Source: Oscillospiraceae bacterium
Lineage (GTDB): Bacteria; Bacillota; Clostridia; Oscillospirales; Ruminococcaceae
NCBI GenBank assembly: GCA_019424695.1
Contig: JAHYZA010000005.1
Coordinates: 186,001-250,000, forward strand
Direction: 5' to 3'
Length of the DNA stretch: 64,000 nt
The stretch's first letter is position 1; the number at the start of each line of letters is the position of its first letter. A model generated the notes under the pieces. That model was not told where the DNA came from, did no database searches, and worked only from the letters and a program-made list of their open reading frames with translations. Of this stretch, positions 16,746 through 26,024 are shown one piece after another. The position numbers and the translations under genes were made by a program.

Positions 16746-17728
16746 GCATTGCGTGCCTTGCCTTTACCGAAAAAGGATTGGCACTTGCCCGGCAGCTGGC
16801 CCGGGAACTGGGCGGCACCGCGGCGCGAAGCGGGCAGCCGCTGGCGCTTCAGCCCTGGACGGAAGCGCATTTTCATCGGGACCGTGCACTGATTTATGTG
16901 GGCGCCGTGGGAATTGCGGTGCGCGCGATTGCGCCGTATCTGCAAAGCAAGGCAACGGACCCGGCTGTGGTGGTGGTAGATGAATGTGCAAGATTTGCCA
17001 TTCCGCTGCTCTCGGGCCACCTGGGCGGGGCCAACGATCTCGCCCGGCGGGTGGCAGCCATCAGCGGCGCGATTCCCGTTATTACCACCGCAACCGATGC
17101 AAACGGCATTTTTGCGGTGGATGAATGGGCGCGCTGCCAGCAATGTGCGGTACTGCATACGCCTTGCATCCGCACGGTTTCCGGTGCCTTGCTGGCGGGA
17201 CAATCTGTGCGCATCCAGTCTGAGTTTCCGATTGAGGGAGTTCCCCCGCAAAATGTTCGGGTTGTGACGGATGGAATCTACGATGTATACGTTGGATTTG
17301 CGCAGCAGCCGGAATCGGTGCTTTGGCTCGTTCCGCAGACGGTTGTGCTGGGCGTTGGCTGCCGGAAAGGTACATCCTGCGAAGCGCTGGAAACCGCCTT
17401 TGCGTCCTTTGGCCTGATTCCGCAGGCGATTTATGCGGCGGCAAGCATCGACTTGAAAGCACAGGAGCAGGGACTGCTTACTTTTTGCCGCAACCATGAT
17501 TGGATGCTGCAGACGTATTCTGCCGCGGAACTGGCGCAGGCGGAGGGGACGTTTTCCGCGTCAGCATTTGTAGAAAAAACAACTGGGGTGGATAACGTTT
17601 GTGAGCGGGCGGCGGTTCTTTGCAGCGGGGGAGCCTTGATCCGCAATAAGATGGCCGGGGGCGGTGTGACGCTGGCGGCCGCGGTAAAACCCCATCACAT
17701 GGATTGGAGATTTCACAATGCGTGGTAA
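16742..17728 (+). CDS. cbiG: Cobalt-precorrin-5A hydrolase
   Basis: A 328-residue enzyme that opens the delta-lactone of cobalt-precorrin-5A and releases acetaldehyde, the step unique to the anaerobic pathway. The N-terminal part has YVGAVGIAVRAIAPYL and PLLSGHLGGANDLARR. The C-terminal domain has the conserved GVGCRKGTSCEALE near residue 205. It is joined to cbiF by an ATGA overlap and overlaps cbiH by 11 bases. Confidence 0.93.
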   Translation: MSIACLAFTEKGLALARQLARELGGTAARSGQPLALQPWTEAHFHRDRALIYVGAVGIAVRAIAPYLQSKATDPAVVVVDECARFAIPLLSGHLGGANDLARRVAAISGAIPVITTATDANGIFAVDEWARCQQCAVLHTPCIRTVSGALLAGQSVRIQSEFPIEGVPPQNVRVVTDGIYDVYVGFAQQPESVLWLVPQTVVLGVGCRKGTSCEALETAFASFGLIPQAIYAAASIDLKAQEQGLLTFCRNHDWMLQTYSAAELAQAEGTFSASAFVEKTTGVDNVCERAAVLCSGGALIRNKMAGGGVTLAAAVKPHHMDWRFHNAW

Positions 17729-18455
17729 TTTATATGTGGTAGGTCTGGGCCCCGGGGATGAATCCATGCTGACCGGGCAGGCCCGTGCAGCGCTGGCTGC
17801 CTCGGATGTGTTATGCGGGTACACCGTCTATGTGGATCTGGTCAAACCGCTTTTTCCCGAAAAGGAAACCTACACCACCGCGATGCGCGGTGAAATGGAA
17901 CGTTGCCGCTGGGCGCTGGAAACGGCAACGGCCGGAAAAAATGTAGCACTGGTTTGCAGTGGGGATGCGGGTGTATATGGAATGGCTTCCCCGGTATTGG
18001 AACTGGCCAAAGAATATCCGGACGTGCAGATTGAAGTTGTGCCGGGGGTGACGGCGGCGCTTTCCGGAGCGGCCGTTTTGGGCGCACCGCTGGGGCATGA
18101 TTTCTGCGTGATTTCCCTGTCCGATCTGCTAACGCCCTGGTCTTTGATTGAAAAACGGTTGCAGTGTGCTGCCTTGGGCGATTTTGCGCTGTGCTTGTAT
18201 AACCCGGCCTCACACCGCCGCAAGGATCACTTGCAGCGCGCAGTGGATATTCTGCTGGCCGCGGGTAAGGAGGCCGCTACTCCCTGTGCTACGGTACGCA
18301 ACATTGCACGTCCCGGGCAGCAGGCACAGTTCTGTACGCTGGAAGAGTTGCGCGAGGCACCGGTCGATATGTTTACGACGGTTTTTGTGGGCAGCAGCAG
18401 TACGGTACAGCAGGGCTCCTGGATGATCACACCGCGAGGGTATCGCAAGGCATGA
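17718..18455 (+). CDS. cbiH: Cobalt-factor III (precorrin-3B) C17-methyltransferase
   Basis: A 245-residue tetrapyrrole methylase that methylates C17 and drives ring contraction. Features: LYVVGLGPGDESMLTGQA, then DVLCGYTVYVDLVKPL, CSGDAGVYGMA and VPGVTAALSGAAVLGAPLGHDF, the standard CbiH/CobJ order. It has no C-terminal extension of the CbiH60 kind. It overlaps cbiG by 11 bases and cbiJ by 4. Confidence 0.92.
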   Translation: MRGNLYVVGLGPGDESMLTGQARAALAASDVLCGYTVYVDLVKPLFPEKETYTTAMRGEMERCRWALETATAGKNVALVCSGDAGVYGMASPVLELAKEYPDVQIEVVPGVTAALSGAAVLGAPLGHDFCVISLSDLLTPWSLIEKRLQCAALGDFALCLYNPASHRRKDHLQRAVDILLAAGKEAATPCATVRNIARPGQQAQFCTLEELREAPVDMFTTVFVGSSSTVQQGSWMITPRGYRKA

Positions 18456-19198
18456 AGATCGTGGTTTTCTCCGGTACAACAGAGGGACGCCGTCTTTCCC
18501 GTGCGTTGGCCGATGCGGGGGCGCAGGTGCTGGTCTGTGTTGCTACCGAATATGGCGAAATTGACCAGGGGCAGTATCCCGGTGTGAAAGTACAGGCCGG
18601 GCGCCTGGACGCGGAAGATATGGCAAGGATCCTCGCAGAAAAAGACCTGTGTATTGATGCTACCCACCCCTATGCCGTGCAGGTCACTCAAAATATCCGG
18701 GCCGCTGCCCGGCAGGCGAACGTCCCCTATAAACGGCTGCAGCGCCCTGCCAGTGTATTGCCTGATTACTGTATATCCGTCGAAACGACCCAAGAGGCAG
18801 CAAAGGCGCTTTGCCAGACGACGGGAAACATTCTGCTGACGACCGGGGCAAAGGAACTGACTGCGTTTTCAGTACTTGGTGCGCAGCGTTTGTTTGCCCG
18901 GGTACTGCCGCTGGAAAGCAGTCTGACAGCCTGCAAGGCTGCAGGTATCACGCCGGCGCATATTATTGCGATGCAGGGGCCGTTCGGTGTAGAACTCAAC
19001 AAGGCATTGCTGCACCAGTTTTCCATTCGGTGGCTGGTCACCAAAGACGGCGGAGCGCCCGGCGGATTTGAAGAAAAGCTCGAGGCAGCCAGGGCCTGTC
19101 AGGCGCAGATGATCGTGATTCGCCGCCCGGTGGATGAAGGCGAACCCTATGAAGCGGTATTGAATTTTTGCAAGGAGTGGATGGCGCAATGCAGGTGA
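18452..19198 (+). CDS. cbiJ: Cobalt-precorrin-6A reductase
   Basis: A 248-residue NAD(P)H-dependent reductase of cobalt-precorrin-6A. Family features are VFSGTTEGRRLSRALADAGAQVLVCVATEYG at the N-terminus (VFSGTTEGR binds nucleotide), CIDATHPYAVQVTQNI near residue 70 and VTKDGGAPGGFEEKLEAA near the C-terminus. The start overlaps cbiH by ATGA; the end overlaps cbiET by 10 bases. Confidence 0.92.
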   Translation: MKIVVFSGTTEGRRLSRALADAGAQVLVCVATEYGEIDQGQYPGVKVQAGRLDAEDMARILAEKDLCIDATHPYAVQVTQNIRAAARQANVPYKRLQRPASVLPDYCISVETTQEAAKALCQTTGNILLTTGAKELTAFSVLGAQRLFARVLPLESSLTACKAAGITPAHIIAMQGPFGVELNKALLHQFSIRWLVTKDGGAPGGFEEKLEAARACQAQMIVIRRPVDEGEPYEAVLNFCKEWMAQCR

Positions 19199-20391
19199 GT
19201 TTACTGGCGCTGGGCGGTGGTACAGAAGCCACCCTGACCCGGCTGGCAGAACATGCGCTTTTGCAGGCTCAGCGCATCATAGGGGCACAGCGGCTATTGC
19301 AGCAACTGCCGGATGGCTGTGCACACGACCGGATGGCGGCCACCAAACCGCAGAAGATTCTGGAGGCGCTGCAAAGCATGGAATGCACACAGGCTGCGGT
19401 TGTCTACAGCGGCGATACCGGTTTTTATTCGGGATGCCGGAATCTGATTCCGCTTCTGGAAACACAAAATATTCCGTATACAGTCTATCCCGGCCTTTCC
19501 AGTGTACAGCTGTTTTCGGCTGCACTGCACCGCCCATGGCAGGATTGGCTGCTGGTGTCCGCCCATGGGGTAACCTGTGATGCCGTGGCCGCGGTCATGC
19601 AAGGCAAGCCTGCGTTTTTCCTTACCGGCGGCAGTCTGGGCGTACCACAACTTTGCAAACAGCTCACCGAAGCCGGGCTGGGAGAACTCCCCGTCACAGT
19701 GGGAGAAAATCTGAGTTATCCCGACGAACGAATTACGACCGGGACAGCCGCAGAAATGGCAACACGCAGTTTCGAACCTCTGTGCGTATTGCTGGCGGAA
19801 GCGGCACCCCAACTTCCAGCACGTGCACCGGGATGGCCGGATGAATGGTTTATTCGCGGCAAAGTCCCGATGACCAAGCGTTTTGTGCGCGCTGCTGTTG
19901 TGGCGGCATTGGGACTGAAACCCGGAGAAACCGTGTGGGATGTTGGTGCTGGAACAGGAAGCGTCAGCATTGAGTTGGCAGCCGCGGTGCATGGCGGACC
20001 GGTATATGCCATTGAGTGTGAAGAACCGGCGCTGGAATTGATCGCGCAAAATCGTCAAAAGCTGCATGCCTGGAATCTGCATATCGCGGCGGGAAGAGCG
20101 CCGCAGGCTCTGGAAGATTTGCCGACACCGGATGCGGTTTTCGTCGGCGGCAGCAAGGGTGAGATGGAGGCCATTCTTACGGCCGCGCTGGAAAAAAATC
20201 CAGAAGTTCGCCTTTGCGTTAGCTGTATTGCCCTGGAAACATTGCAAACCACGCTGGAATTCTGCCGTGCACGGGGTCTGCAGCCGCAGGTCACGCAACT
20301 GGCGGTCAGCGATGCCCGGGCTATGGGGCGGTTACACCTGATGATGGCCCAGAATCCGGTATTTTTGGTAACGGTACATTGCGATGATTGA
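19189..20391 (+). CDS. cbiET: Fused cobalt-precorrin-7 C5-methyltransferase / cobalt-precorrin-6B C15-methyltransferase (decarboxylating)
   Basis: A 400-residue fusion equivalent to CobL of the aerobic pathway. Residues about 1-205 are CbiE, a tetrapyrrole methylase with YSGDTGFYSGC and VYPGLSSVQLFSA. Residues about 210-400 are CbiT, a Rossmann methyltransferase starting RGKVPMTKRFVRAAV with the SAM motif WDVGAGTGSVSIELA. Together they methylate C5 and C15 and decarboxylate the C12 acetate. The ATG at 19189 is preferred to the upstream frame from 19168. It overlaps cbiA by 8 bases. Confidence 0.93.
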   Translation: MQVSLLALGGGTEATLTRLAEHALLQAQRIIGAQRLLQQLPDGCAHDRMAATKPQKILEALQSMECTQAAVVYSGDTGFYSGCRNLIPLLETQNIPYTVYPGLSSVQLFSAALHRPWQDWLLVSAHGVTCDAVAAVMQGKPAFFLTGGSLGVPQLCKQLTEAGLGELPVTVGENLSYPDERITTGTAAEMATRSFEPLCVLLAEAAPQLPARAPGWPDEWFIRGKVPMTKRFVRAAVVAALGLKPGETVWDVGAGTGSVSIELAAAVHGGPVYAIECEEPALELIAQNRQKLHAWNLHIAAGRAPQALEDLPTPDAVFVGGSKGEMEAILTAALEKNPEVRLCVSCIALETLQTTLEFCRARGLQPQVTQLAVSDARAMGRLHLMMAQNPVFLVTVHCDD

Positions 20392-21760
20392 ATGTTTGAT
20401 CACAGCCCCGCAATCCGGCGGCGGCAAAACGGTGATGACCTGTGCGCTGCTTGCTGCGCTGCAGCAGCAGGGCCTGACACCGTGCGCCTTTAAATGCGGT
20501 CCGGATTATATAGATCCGATGTTTCACCGCTCGGTGCTCGGCATCGAAAGTCATAATCTGGATCTGTTCCTTTCCCCCGAGAATACTGTGCAGGAACTGT
20601 TTGTCCGTTATGCTGCCGGTCATGAGGCAGCCGTCTGTGAAGGCGTGATGGGTTTTTACGATGGGCTTGGCGGGACAACCACCCGTGCCAGTGCCTGGCA
20701 TCTGGCTGACGTACTGGATTTTCCGGTGCTGCTGGTCCTGCGACCCAAAGGGGCCAGTCTGACCTTGGCGGCAACGGTGCGTGGTCTGCGGGACTTTCGC
20801 GCAAATAGCCATTTGGCGGGGATTCTGCTCAATGACTGTAAGCCTATGCTGTATCAGACACTGGCGCCGATGCTGGAACAGGAAACGGGATTGCCGGTTC
20901 TCGGTTACCTGCCGCCTATGGAGGAAGCAAACTTTCAAAGCCGCCATCTGGGACTGTATACCGCAGGAGAAATCGAAGATCTGAGCCGACGTATTCAGTC
21001 TCTCGGTGAACAAGCACAAAAAACTTTGGATGTTCCCCGAATCCGGGAACTTTGTCACCGACCTGACCTGCCTCAGAAAGCAACGTGGCAGAATCCGCCC
21101 GTTCGCACCCGGATTGCGGTGGCAAAAGATGAGGCTTTCTGTTTCTGCTATGAAGAAACCCTGGATGCCTTGCGCCGGGCAGGAGCGGAACCGGTGTTTT
21201 TCAGCCCGCTGCGGGATACCGCACTTCCCCAAAGTTGTGGGGGCTTGTATCTGCCGGGCGGCTATCCGGAGTTGTATGCGCAGGCGCTCAGCCGGAATAC
21301 AGCCATGCGTGTCGCTGTGCGGCAGGCGCTGCAAGAGGGCCTGCCTACCGTTGCAGAGTGTGGAGGCTTTCTGTATCTGGGGCAGGAACTGGAGGATACA
21401 CAGGGCACGTCCTGGCCGATGGTGGGTGTGCTGCCGGGGCGGGGACTGCGAACAGAGCGCCTTGTGCGTTTCGGATATGCCGAACTGACGGCCAGGCAGG
21501 ACAGTATGCTGTTCCGAACCGGTGAAAGCGTGCCGATTCATGAATTTCACTATTGGGACAGTACACAGAATGGGGATGACTATACAGCCCGCAAGCCCCT
21601 TGGAACACGAAGCTGGGAATGTGGTTTTGCGACCAAGAGTCTGTTTGCGTCTTTTACCCATTTGTATATGGCCGGCGCCCCGCACCTGGCACAGCGCTTT
21701 ACCCAGGCAGCCGAGCAGTATGAAAGGAAGCAGAAAATATGCCGGAGCAAGGAAAACTGA
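20384..21760 (+). CDS. cbiA: Cobyrinate a,c-diamide synthase
   Basis: A 458-residue ATP- and glutamine-dependent amidase of the a and c side chains. An N-terminal dethiobiotin-synthetase-like domain has the P-loop APQSGGGKT near residue 8 and KCGPDYIDPMFH. The C-terminal class I glutaminase domain has its nucleophile Cys in VAECGGFLYLG near residue 328 and a His in PIHEFHYWD. CbiP below is the paralogue for the remaining amides. It overlaps cobT by 22 bases. Confidence 0.93.
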   Translation: MIECLITAPQSGGGKTVMTCALLAALQQQGLTPCAFKCGPDYIDPMFHRSVLGIESHNLDLFLSPENTVQELFVRYAAGHEAAVCEGVMGFYDGLGGTTTRASAWHLADVLDFPVLLVLRPKGASLTLAATVRGLRDFRANSHLAGILLNDCKPMLYQTLAPMLEQETGLPVLGYLPPMEEANFQSRHLGLYTAGEIEDLSRRIQSLGEQAQKTLDVPRIRELCHRPDLPQKATWQNPPVRTRIAVAKDEAFCFCYEETLDALRRAGAEPVFFSPLRDTALPQSCGGLYLPGGYPELYAQALSRNTAMRVAVRQALQEGLPTVAECGGFLYLGQELEDTQGTSWPMVGVLPGRGLRTERLVRFGYAELTARQDSMLFRTGESVPIHEFHYWDSTQNGDDYTARKPLGTRSWECGFATKSLFASFTHLYMAGAPHLAQRFTQAAEQYERKQKICRSKEN

Positions 21761-22812
21761 AAACATTGCTGCAGAATATAGCGTTACCGGACGAAAATGC
21801 ACGTGCTGCTGCACAAAAGCAGTGGGCGTCCTGTGCAAAACCCCTGGGAAGCCTTGGCTTACTGGAAGAGACCCTTACCGAAATCGCAGCGCTGACAGGC
21901 ACCGCACAGATAGAACTCACCCCCCGCACGGTTCTGGTTTTGTGTGCCGATAACGGCGTAGTGGCACAGGGGGTATCTCAGTCCGACAGTGAGGTGACCG
22001 GTATTGTAGCTCATGCCCTGGCTGCAGGCCAGAGCAATGTCTGCCGTATGGCGGAACTCGCATCCTGCAAGGTACTGCCCGTTGATATGGGCATCAAGGA
22101 CTTTATGCCGGAACAGGGTGTTTGCTCCTGTCGGATCGGGAACGGCACGGCAGATATGACCCTGGGGCCGGCTATGACCCGGGCTCAGGCAGAACAGGCG
22201 ATTCTGGCGGGAATCGATCTGGTGCGTCGACAAAAAAAACAAGGTGCCCGCTTGCTGGCAACCGGTGAAATGGGAATCGGCAACACGACGACCGCTACGG
22301 CTGTCACCTGCACCTTGCTTGCAAAAGCTCCGGAGGAATTGACCGGACGCGGGGCGGGACTGTCGGACGCGGGACTGAACCGCAAGCGGCACGCCATTGA
22401 AACTGCGCTGGCGGTCAATCGCCCCAATGCGGCCGATCCCGTGGATGTACTTTCCAAGGTTGGTGGCTTTGATATTGCAGGACTTTGCGGGGTGTTTCTG
22501 GGCGGCGCACTGTATCGTGTTCCGGTGCTGGTGGATGGTGCCATCAGCGCGGCGGCAGCACTTTGCGCTGTGCGGCTGTGCCCAAGAGCTTCCATGGCCG
22601 TTTTTGCTACCCATCAAAGTGCAGAACCGGCGGGAAAATTGCTTTTGCAGGCGCTGCAAAAGCGTCCGTTGATCACGGCAGAAATGCGTCTGGGAGAAGG
22701 AACCGGCGCGGTTGCGGCTATGCCGTTGCTGGATATGGCGCTTGCTGTTTATCGTGGCAGCACTTTTTCAGACTATGGTATGCAGCCCTATACCCCGCAG
22801 GGAGGTCAGTGA
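21739..22812 (+). CDS. cobT: Nicotinate-nucleotide-dimethylbenzimidazole phosphoribosyltransferase
   Basis: A 357-residue enzyme that makes alpha-ribazole phosphate from a lower-ligand base and nicotinate mononucleotide. Features: KPLGSLGLLEE near the N-terminus, VLCADNGVVAQGVSQSD, GEMGIGNTTTATAV near residue 175 and the catalytic-Glu region GEGTGAVAAMPLLDMA near the C-terminus. No benzimidazole-forming bza gene or bluB is in the window, so the base is made elsewhere or taken up. Confidence 0.93.
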   Translation: MPEQGKLKTLLQNIALPDENARAAAQKQWASCAKPLGSLGLLEETLTEIAALTGTAQIELTPRTVLVLCADNGVVAQGVSQSDSEVTGIVAHALAAGQSNVCRMAELASCKVLPVDMGIKDFMPEQGVCSCRIGNGTADMTLGPAMTRAQAEQAILAGIDLVRRQKKQGARLLATGEMGIGNTTTATAVTCTLLAKAPEELTGRGAGLSDAGLNRKRHAIETALAVNRPNAADPVDVLSKVGGFDIAGLCGVFLGGALYRVPVLVDGAISAAAALCAVRLCPRASMAVFATHQSAEPAGKLLLQALQKRPLITAEMRLGEGTGAVAAMPLLDMALAVYRGSTFSDYGMQPYTPQGGQ

Positions 22813-23351
22813 TGCTGGTATTGGTAATCGGCGGTTCGGGAAGCGGTAAAAGCGAGTACGCCGAGCAGCTGACATTACATTTGGCGGGGGAGCTGCCGCG
22901 GTTTTATCTGGCGACGATGCAGGTTTGGGACGAAGAATGTCGCGTACGTGTGGAAAAGCACAGGTGGCAGCGAGCCGGACGGGGGTTTACGACAGTGGAA
23001 TGCCCCAAAAATCTGGGGAGTATAGAGAAACCACTGCTTGACATCAGTGGTACGATTTTGCTGGAGGACCTCGGAAATCTGGCGGCCAACGAATTGTACG
23101 CCCCGGGAGCCGATGCGGAAAAAGCGGAACGGGCCATTCTGCAAGGCGTCAGGCATCTTATGACGGTGTGCCGGAACCTGGTTATTGTTTCCAACGAAGT
23201 AGGCATGGGGGGCGCCGATTATGCAGGCGAGACCGAAATGTACCTGCGATTGTTGGGGCGGTTGCACCAGCACCTGACGCAGAAGGCCGATGTGGTCTGC
23301 GAGGTAGCTGCGGGTCTGCCAATCTATTATAAGGGAAGGAAACTGGTATGA
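22812..23351 (+). CDS. cobU: Adenosylcobinamide kinase / guanylyltransferase, atypical C-terminus
   Basis: A 179-residue protein of normal CobU length. It has a canonical P-loop GGSGSGKSEYAEQL at residues 6-19 and EKHRWQRA, the conserved HR segment of the kinase/guanylyl-acceptor site, near residue 50. In the C-terminal half the usual ExGxGIVP signature is changed to NEVGMGGADYAGE. The next-but-one gene encodes a short paralogue with the opposite pattern. It starts on the last base of the cobT stop and overlaps cobS by 4 bases. Confidence 0.88.
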   Translation: MLVLVIGGSGSGKSEYAEQLTLHLAGELPRFYLATMQVWDEECRVRVEKHRWQRAGRGFTTVECPKNLGSIEKPLLDISGTILLEDLGNLAANELYAPGADAEKAERAILQGVRHLMTVCRNLVIVSNEVGMGGADYAGETEMYLRLLGRLHQHLTQKADVVCEVAAGLPIYYKGRKLV

Positions 23352-24124
23352 TTGCCATGGAAACCATCGCAGTGGCGTTCGCGATGTTCAGTGCGATTCC
23401 GGTGCCGCAGCCGACCTGGAATGAAAAAAATATGCGGTATGTCATGTGCGCGTTTCCGCTGGTAGGCGTTGTGTGCGCACTGGCGTATGGACTTTGGACG
23501 GCAGTGTGTGGAATCTGGCCGGTGCCGGAATGGCTGCGCGCTGCCGGGTATTGTCTGGCTCCGGTACTGATTACGGGCGGTATCCATCTGGATGGCTATG
23601 CTGACACCTGTGATGCGCTGGCAAGTTATGCCGAGCCTGCCCGCAAGCAGGAAATCCTCAAGGACCCGCATTGCGGTGCTTTTGCACTGATTCGGGTGTG
23701 CAGCTATTTTGTCGCTTATTTCGCCCTTTGTGCTTCACTCCCCGTGGACCGTAACACATTGACCTGCCTGGGCCTCGGATTTGTACTGGAACGGGCGCTC
23801 TCGGGCTGGGCGGTGGCTGCGCTGCCCATTGCCAAAAACACCGGTCTGGTTCATACGTTTGCTACAACGGCGGACAAAACAACGGTACGTCGTATGCTGG
23901 CTGTTTTGGCAGCCTTGTTGTGCCTTGCGCTCATTGTTATCGGCGGCTTTGCCGGGACTGCGATGGTAGCGGCTGCGCTGCTTGTGCTGTGGCGGTACCG
24001 AACCGTGGCCCAAAAACAGTTTGGTGGCATTTCAGGCGATTTGGCGGGATGGTTCCTGCAAAAAACGGAGTTGTGGATGCTGGCTGCACTGGTTGTATGC
24101 CGTATCGTGGAGGGCTGGGTATGA
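23348..24124 (+). CDS. cobS: Adenosylcobinamide-GDP ribazoletransferase (cobalamin synthase)
   Basis: A 258-residue integral membrane enzyme joining adenosylcobinamide-GDP and alpha-ribazole. Typical segments are FSAIPVPQPTW near the N-terminus, GGIHLDGYADTCDAL near residue 80, where the Asp residues bind metal, and KDPHCGAFAL. Five to seven hydrophobic stretches cover most of the rest. ATGA overlaps join it to cobU and to the short CobU paralogue. Confidence 0.92.
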   Translation: MIAMETIAVAFAMFSAIPVPQPTWNEKNMRYVMCAFPLVGVVCALAYGLWTAVCGIWPVPEWLRAAGYCLAPVLITGGIHLDGYADTCDALASYAEPARKQEILKDPHCGAFALIRVCSYFVAYFALCASLPVDRNTLTCLGLGFVLERALSGWAVAALPIAKNTGLVHTFATTADKTTVRRMLAVLAALLCLALIVIGGFAGTAMVAAALLVLWRYRTVAQKQFGGISGDLAGWFLQKTELWMLAALVVCRIVEGWV

Positions 24125-24459
24125 TTTTTCTGTTTGGCCCGCTTTATGCGGGCAAGCGGGCCTTTGCCTGTAAACTGCTGCACTGTGATGAAAGGGAGCT
24201 GGACCGCTATGCAATCTGGGATGTGCAGAGGCAAGCGGCACAAGCGCCAGACCTTGAAAAACTGGCAGATAAACTGGCCGGTTATCCGGTTGTGATTGCG
24301 ACAGAGATCGGTGGGGGCATTGTGCCTGCTGACCCCGAGGAGAGAGCGGCCAGGGAAGCAGCCGGAAGGCTGAATGAACTTTTGGCACAGAGGGCTGATG
24401 CCGTGGTACGTGTCTTTTACGGACTGCCGCTGATATTGAAAGGAAGTTTGTCTTTATGA
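24121..24459 (+). CDS. Short CobU-like paralogue with a degenerate P-loop
   Basis: A 112-residue protein, about two thirds the length of CobU. The N-terminus FGPLYAGKRAFA resembles the CobU P-loop, but the Ser/Thr after Gly-Lys is Arg, and the HR segment and about 60 central residues are missing. The C-terminal half matches the CobU signature well (ATEIGGGIVPADPEER, then GRLNELLAQRADAVVRVFYGLPLILKG). The full-length CobU two genes upstream has lost just this signature. Possible roles are a partner subunit of CobU or a decayed copy. It keeps ATGA overlaps on both sides, which argues against simple decay. Confidence 0.75.
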   Translation: MIFLFGPLYAGKRAFACKLLHCDERELDRYAIWDVQRQAAQAPDLEKLADKLAGYPVVIATEIGGGIVPADPEERAAREAAGRLNELLAQRADAVVRVFYGLPLILKGSLSL

Positions 24460-25055
24460 TTATTTATCTTCTGCGGCATGGAACAACCATCTATAACGTG
24501 GAAAAGCGCTATCAGGGTCAGCGGGACATCCCACTGTCGGAAGCAGGCCGAGCGCAGATCCGGCAGGCGGATTTTTGGACCGATGTGGTATACGTTTCGC
24601 CGCTGACACGCACCCAGCAAACAGCAAAGATTCTGTTTCCGCAGGCCAAACAGATCGTGGTAGAAAACTTGAAGGAAATGAACTTCGGCAGTTTTGAGGG
24701 GCGCAATTACATCGAGATGGAACACGACCCGGACTATCTGGCCTGGGTAAAGGCAAACTGTGAAACAACCTGTCCCGACGGAGAAAGAAAAGATCAGTTC
24801 TGTGATCGGACTTGTGCTGCCTTTGCACAGCTGGTGGATGATGCCTTCCGTGAAGGTCGGAACCAGCTTGTGATCGTAGCCCATGGTGGCACACAGATGG
24901 CTGTAATGGAGCGTTTTGCCATACCCCACCATGAATATTACCATTGGTGTGCCCCCAATGCGGGCGGGTATAAGCTGGATGCGTCGCGCTGGAAAAGCGA
25001 ACGTGTGCTGACGCTGCTGGACACCGTACAGTATACGAAGGAGTCCCGGAAATGA
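24456..25055 (+). CDS. cobC: Alpha-ribazole phosphatase (histidine phosphatase family)
   Basis: A 199-residue histidine phosphatase. The catalytic motif LRHGTT is at residues 6-11, with YQGQRDIPLSEAGRAQ after it, the acid Glu in LKEMNFGSFEGR and a second His in VAHGGTQMAVM. Between CobS and CbiB it most likely dephosphorylates alpha-ribazole phosphate or adenosylcobalamin phosphate. Phosphoglycerate-mutase activity cannot be excluded from sequence, but the context is strong. Confidence 0.85.
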   Translation: MIIYLLRHGTTIYNVEKRYQGQRDIPLSEAGRAQIRQADFWTDVVYVSPLTRTQQTAKILFPQAKQIVVENLKEMNFGSFEGRNYIEMEHDPDYLAWVKANCETTCPDGERKDQFCDRTCAAFAQLVDDAFREGRNQLVIVAHGGTQMAVMERFAIPHHEYYHWCAPNAGGYKLDASRWKSERVLTLLDTVQYTKESRK

Positions 25056-26020
25056 CGGTTTGCATCGCTGTTTTTCTGGGCTTTTTGCTGGATCTGTGGC
25101 TGGCGGACCCGGATTGGATGCCGCATCCGGTGGTTTTGATGGGAACGTGCATCACCAGGCTGGAAAAGGCCCTGCGGACCCGCTTTCCCGCAACGCCCAA
25201 GGGGGAACGGGCTGCCGGATATGTACTTGCCGCGGTCCTTCCGCTGGGGACGCTGCTGATAGCCGCGCTCATTTGTTTGCTGGCAGAGCGTATACACCCG
25301 CTGTTGGGATTGGCTGTGGAGACGCTTTGGTGCTGGCAGGCGTTGGCCGTCAAAGGACTGGCGGTGGAAAGCCGTCGTGTCTACAGCCGCCTTGCGGAAC
25401 AAAATCTGCCGGGAGCGCGCAAGGCGGTGTCGAGAATTGTGGGCCGCGATACCCAGGCGCTGACGGAAGAAGGCGTTACCAAAGCGGCTGTCGAAACCGT
25501 GGCGGAAAATTTTTCGGATGGCGTGGTGGTACCGCTTTTTTATATGTTGATCGGCGGGGCTCCGCTGGCGCTGTGCTATAAGGCCATCAACACAATGGAC
25601 AGCATGGTGGGTTACAAAAATGATCGCTATCTGCAGTTCGGCAGGGCGGCCGCCCGGTTGGATGATGTGGCCAATTATCTGCCTTCACGGTTGGCGGCGC
25701 TGTTTTGGATTGCCGCCGCAGCCCTGACGGGGCAGGATGCGAAAAACGCGTGGTATATCTGGCGCCGGGATCGCCGGAATCATGCCAGCCCCAACAGCGC
25801 ACAAACGGAATCTGCTTGTGCAGGAGCGTTGAGGGTACAGCTGGCAGGCCCCGCGTACTATTTTGGTGAATATTACGACAAACCGACAATCGGTGATGCA
25901 AAGCGTCCGGTAGAGCCGTTGGACATTCTGCGCGCGAATCGGATGCTGTTTGCGGGGGCCGGTCTGGCCCTGATTTTGGGCCTTGCGCTGCGGGCCGGGG
26001 TGTTTGTTCTTTTGAGGTGA
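25052..26020 (+). CDS. cbiB: Adenosylcobinamide-phosphate synthase
   Basis: A 322-residue membrane protein that attaches aminopropanol phosphate to adenosylcobyric acid. Features: FLLDLWLADPDWMPHPVVLMG at the N-terminus, the cytosolic block SRIVGRDTQALTEEGVTKAAVETVAENFSDG (read as separate conserved pieces) and GYKNDRYLQFGRAAARLDDVANYLPSR. Hydrophobic segments flank these. The substrate is the product of CobD encoded next. Confidence 0.92.
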   Translation: MTVCIAVFLGFLLDLWLADPDWMPHPVVLMGTCITRLEKALRTRFPATPKGERAAGYVLAAVLPLGTLLIAALICLLAERIHPLLGLAVETLWCWQALAVKGLAVESRRVYSRLAEQNLPGARKAVSRIVGRDTQALTEEGVTKAAVETVAENFSDGVVVPLFYMLIGGAPLALCYKAINTMDSMVGYKNDRYLQFGRAAARLDDVANYLPSRLAALFWIAAAALTGQDAKNAWYIWRRDRRNHASPNSAQTESACAGALRVQLAGPAYYFGEYYDKPTIGDAKRPVEPLDILRANRMLFAGAGLALILGLALRAGVFVLLR

Positions 26021-26024
26021 CGAA

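Noticed and set aside
24121..24459. Frameshifted pseudogene of cobU
   Set aside because: The frame is intact, has ATGA overlaps with both neighbours and keeps a conserved C-terminal signature, so it was kept as a gene.
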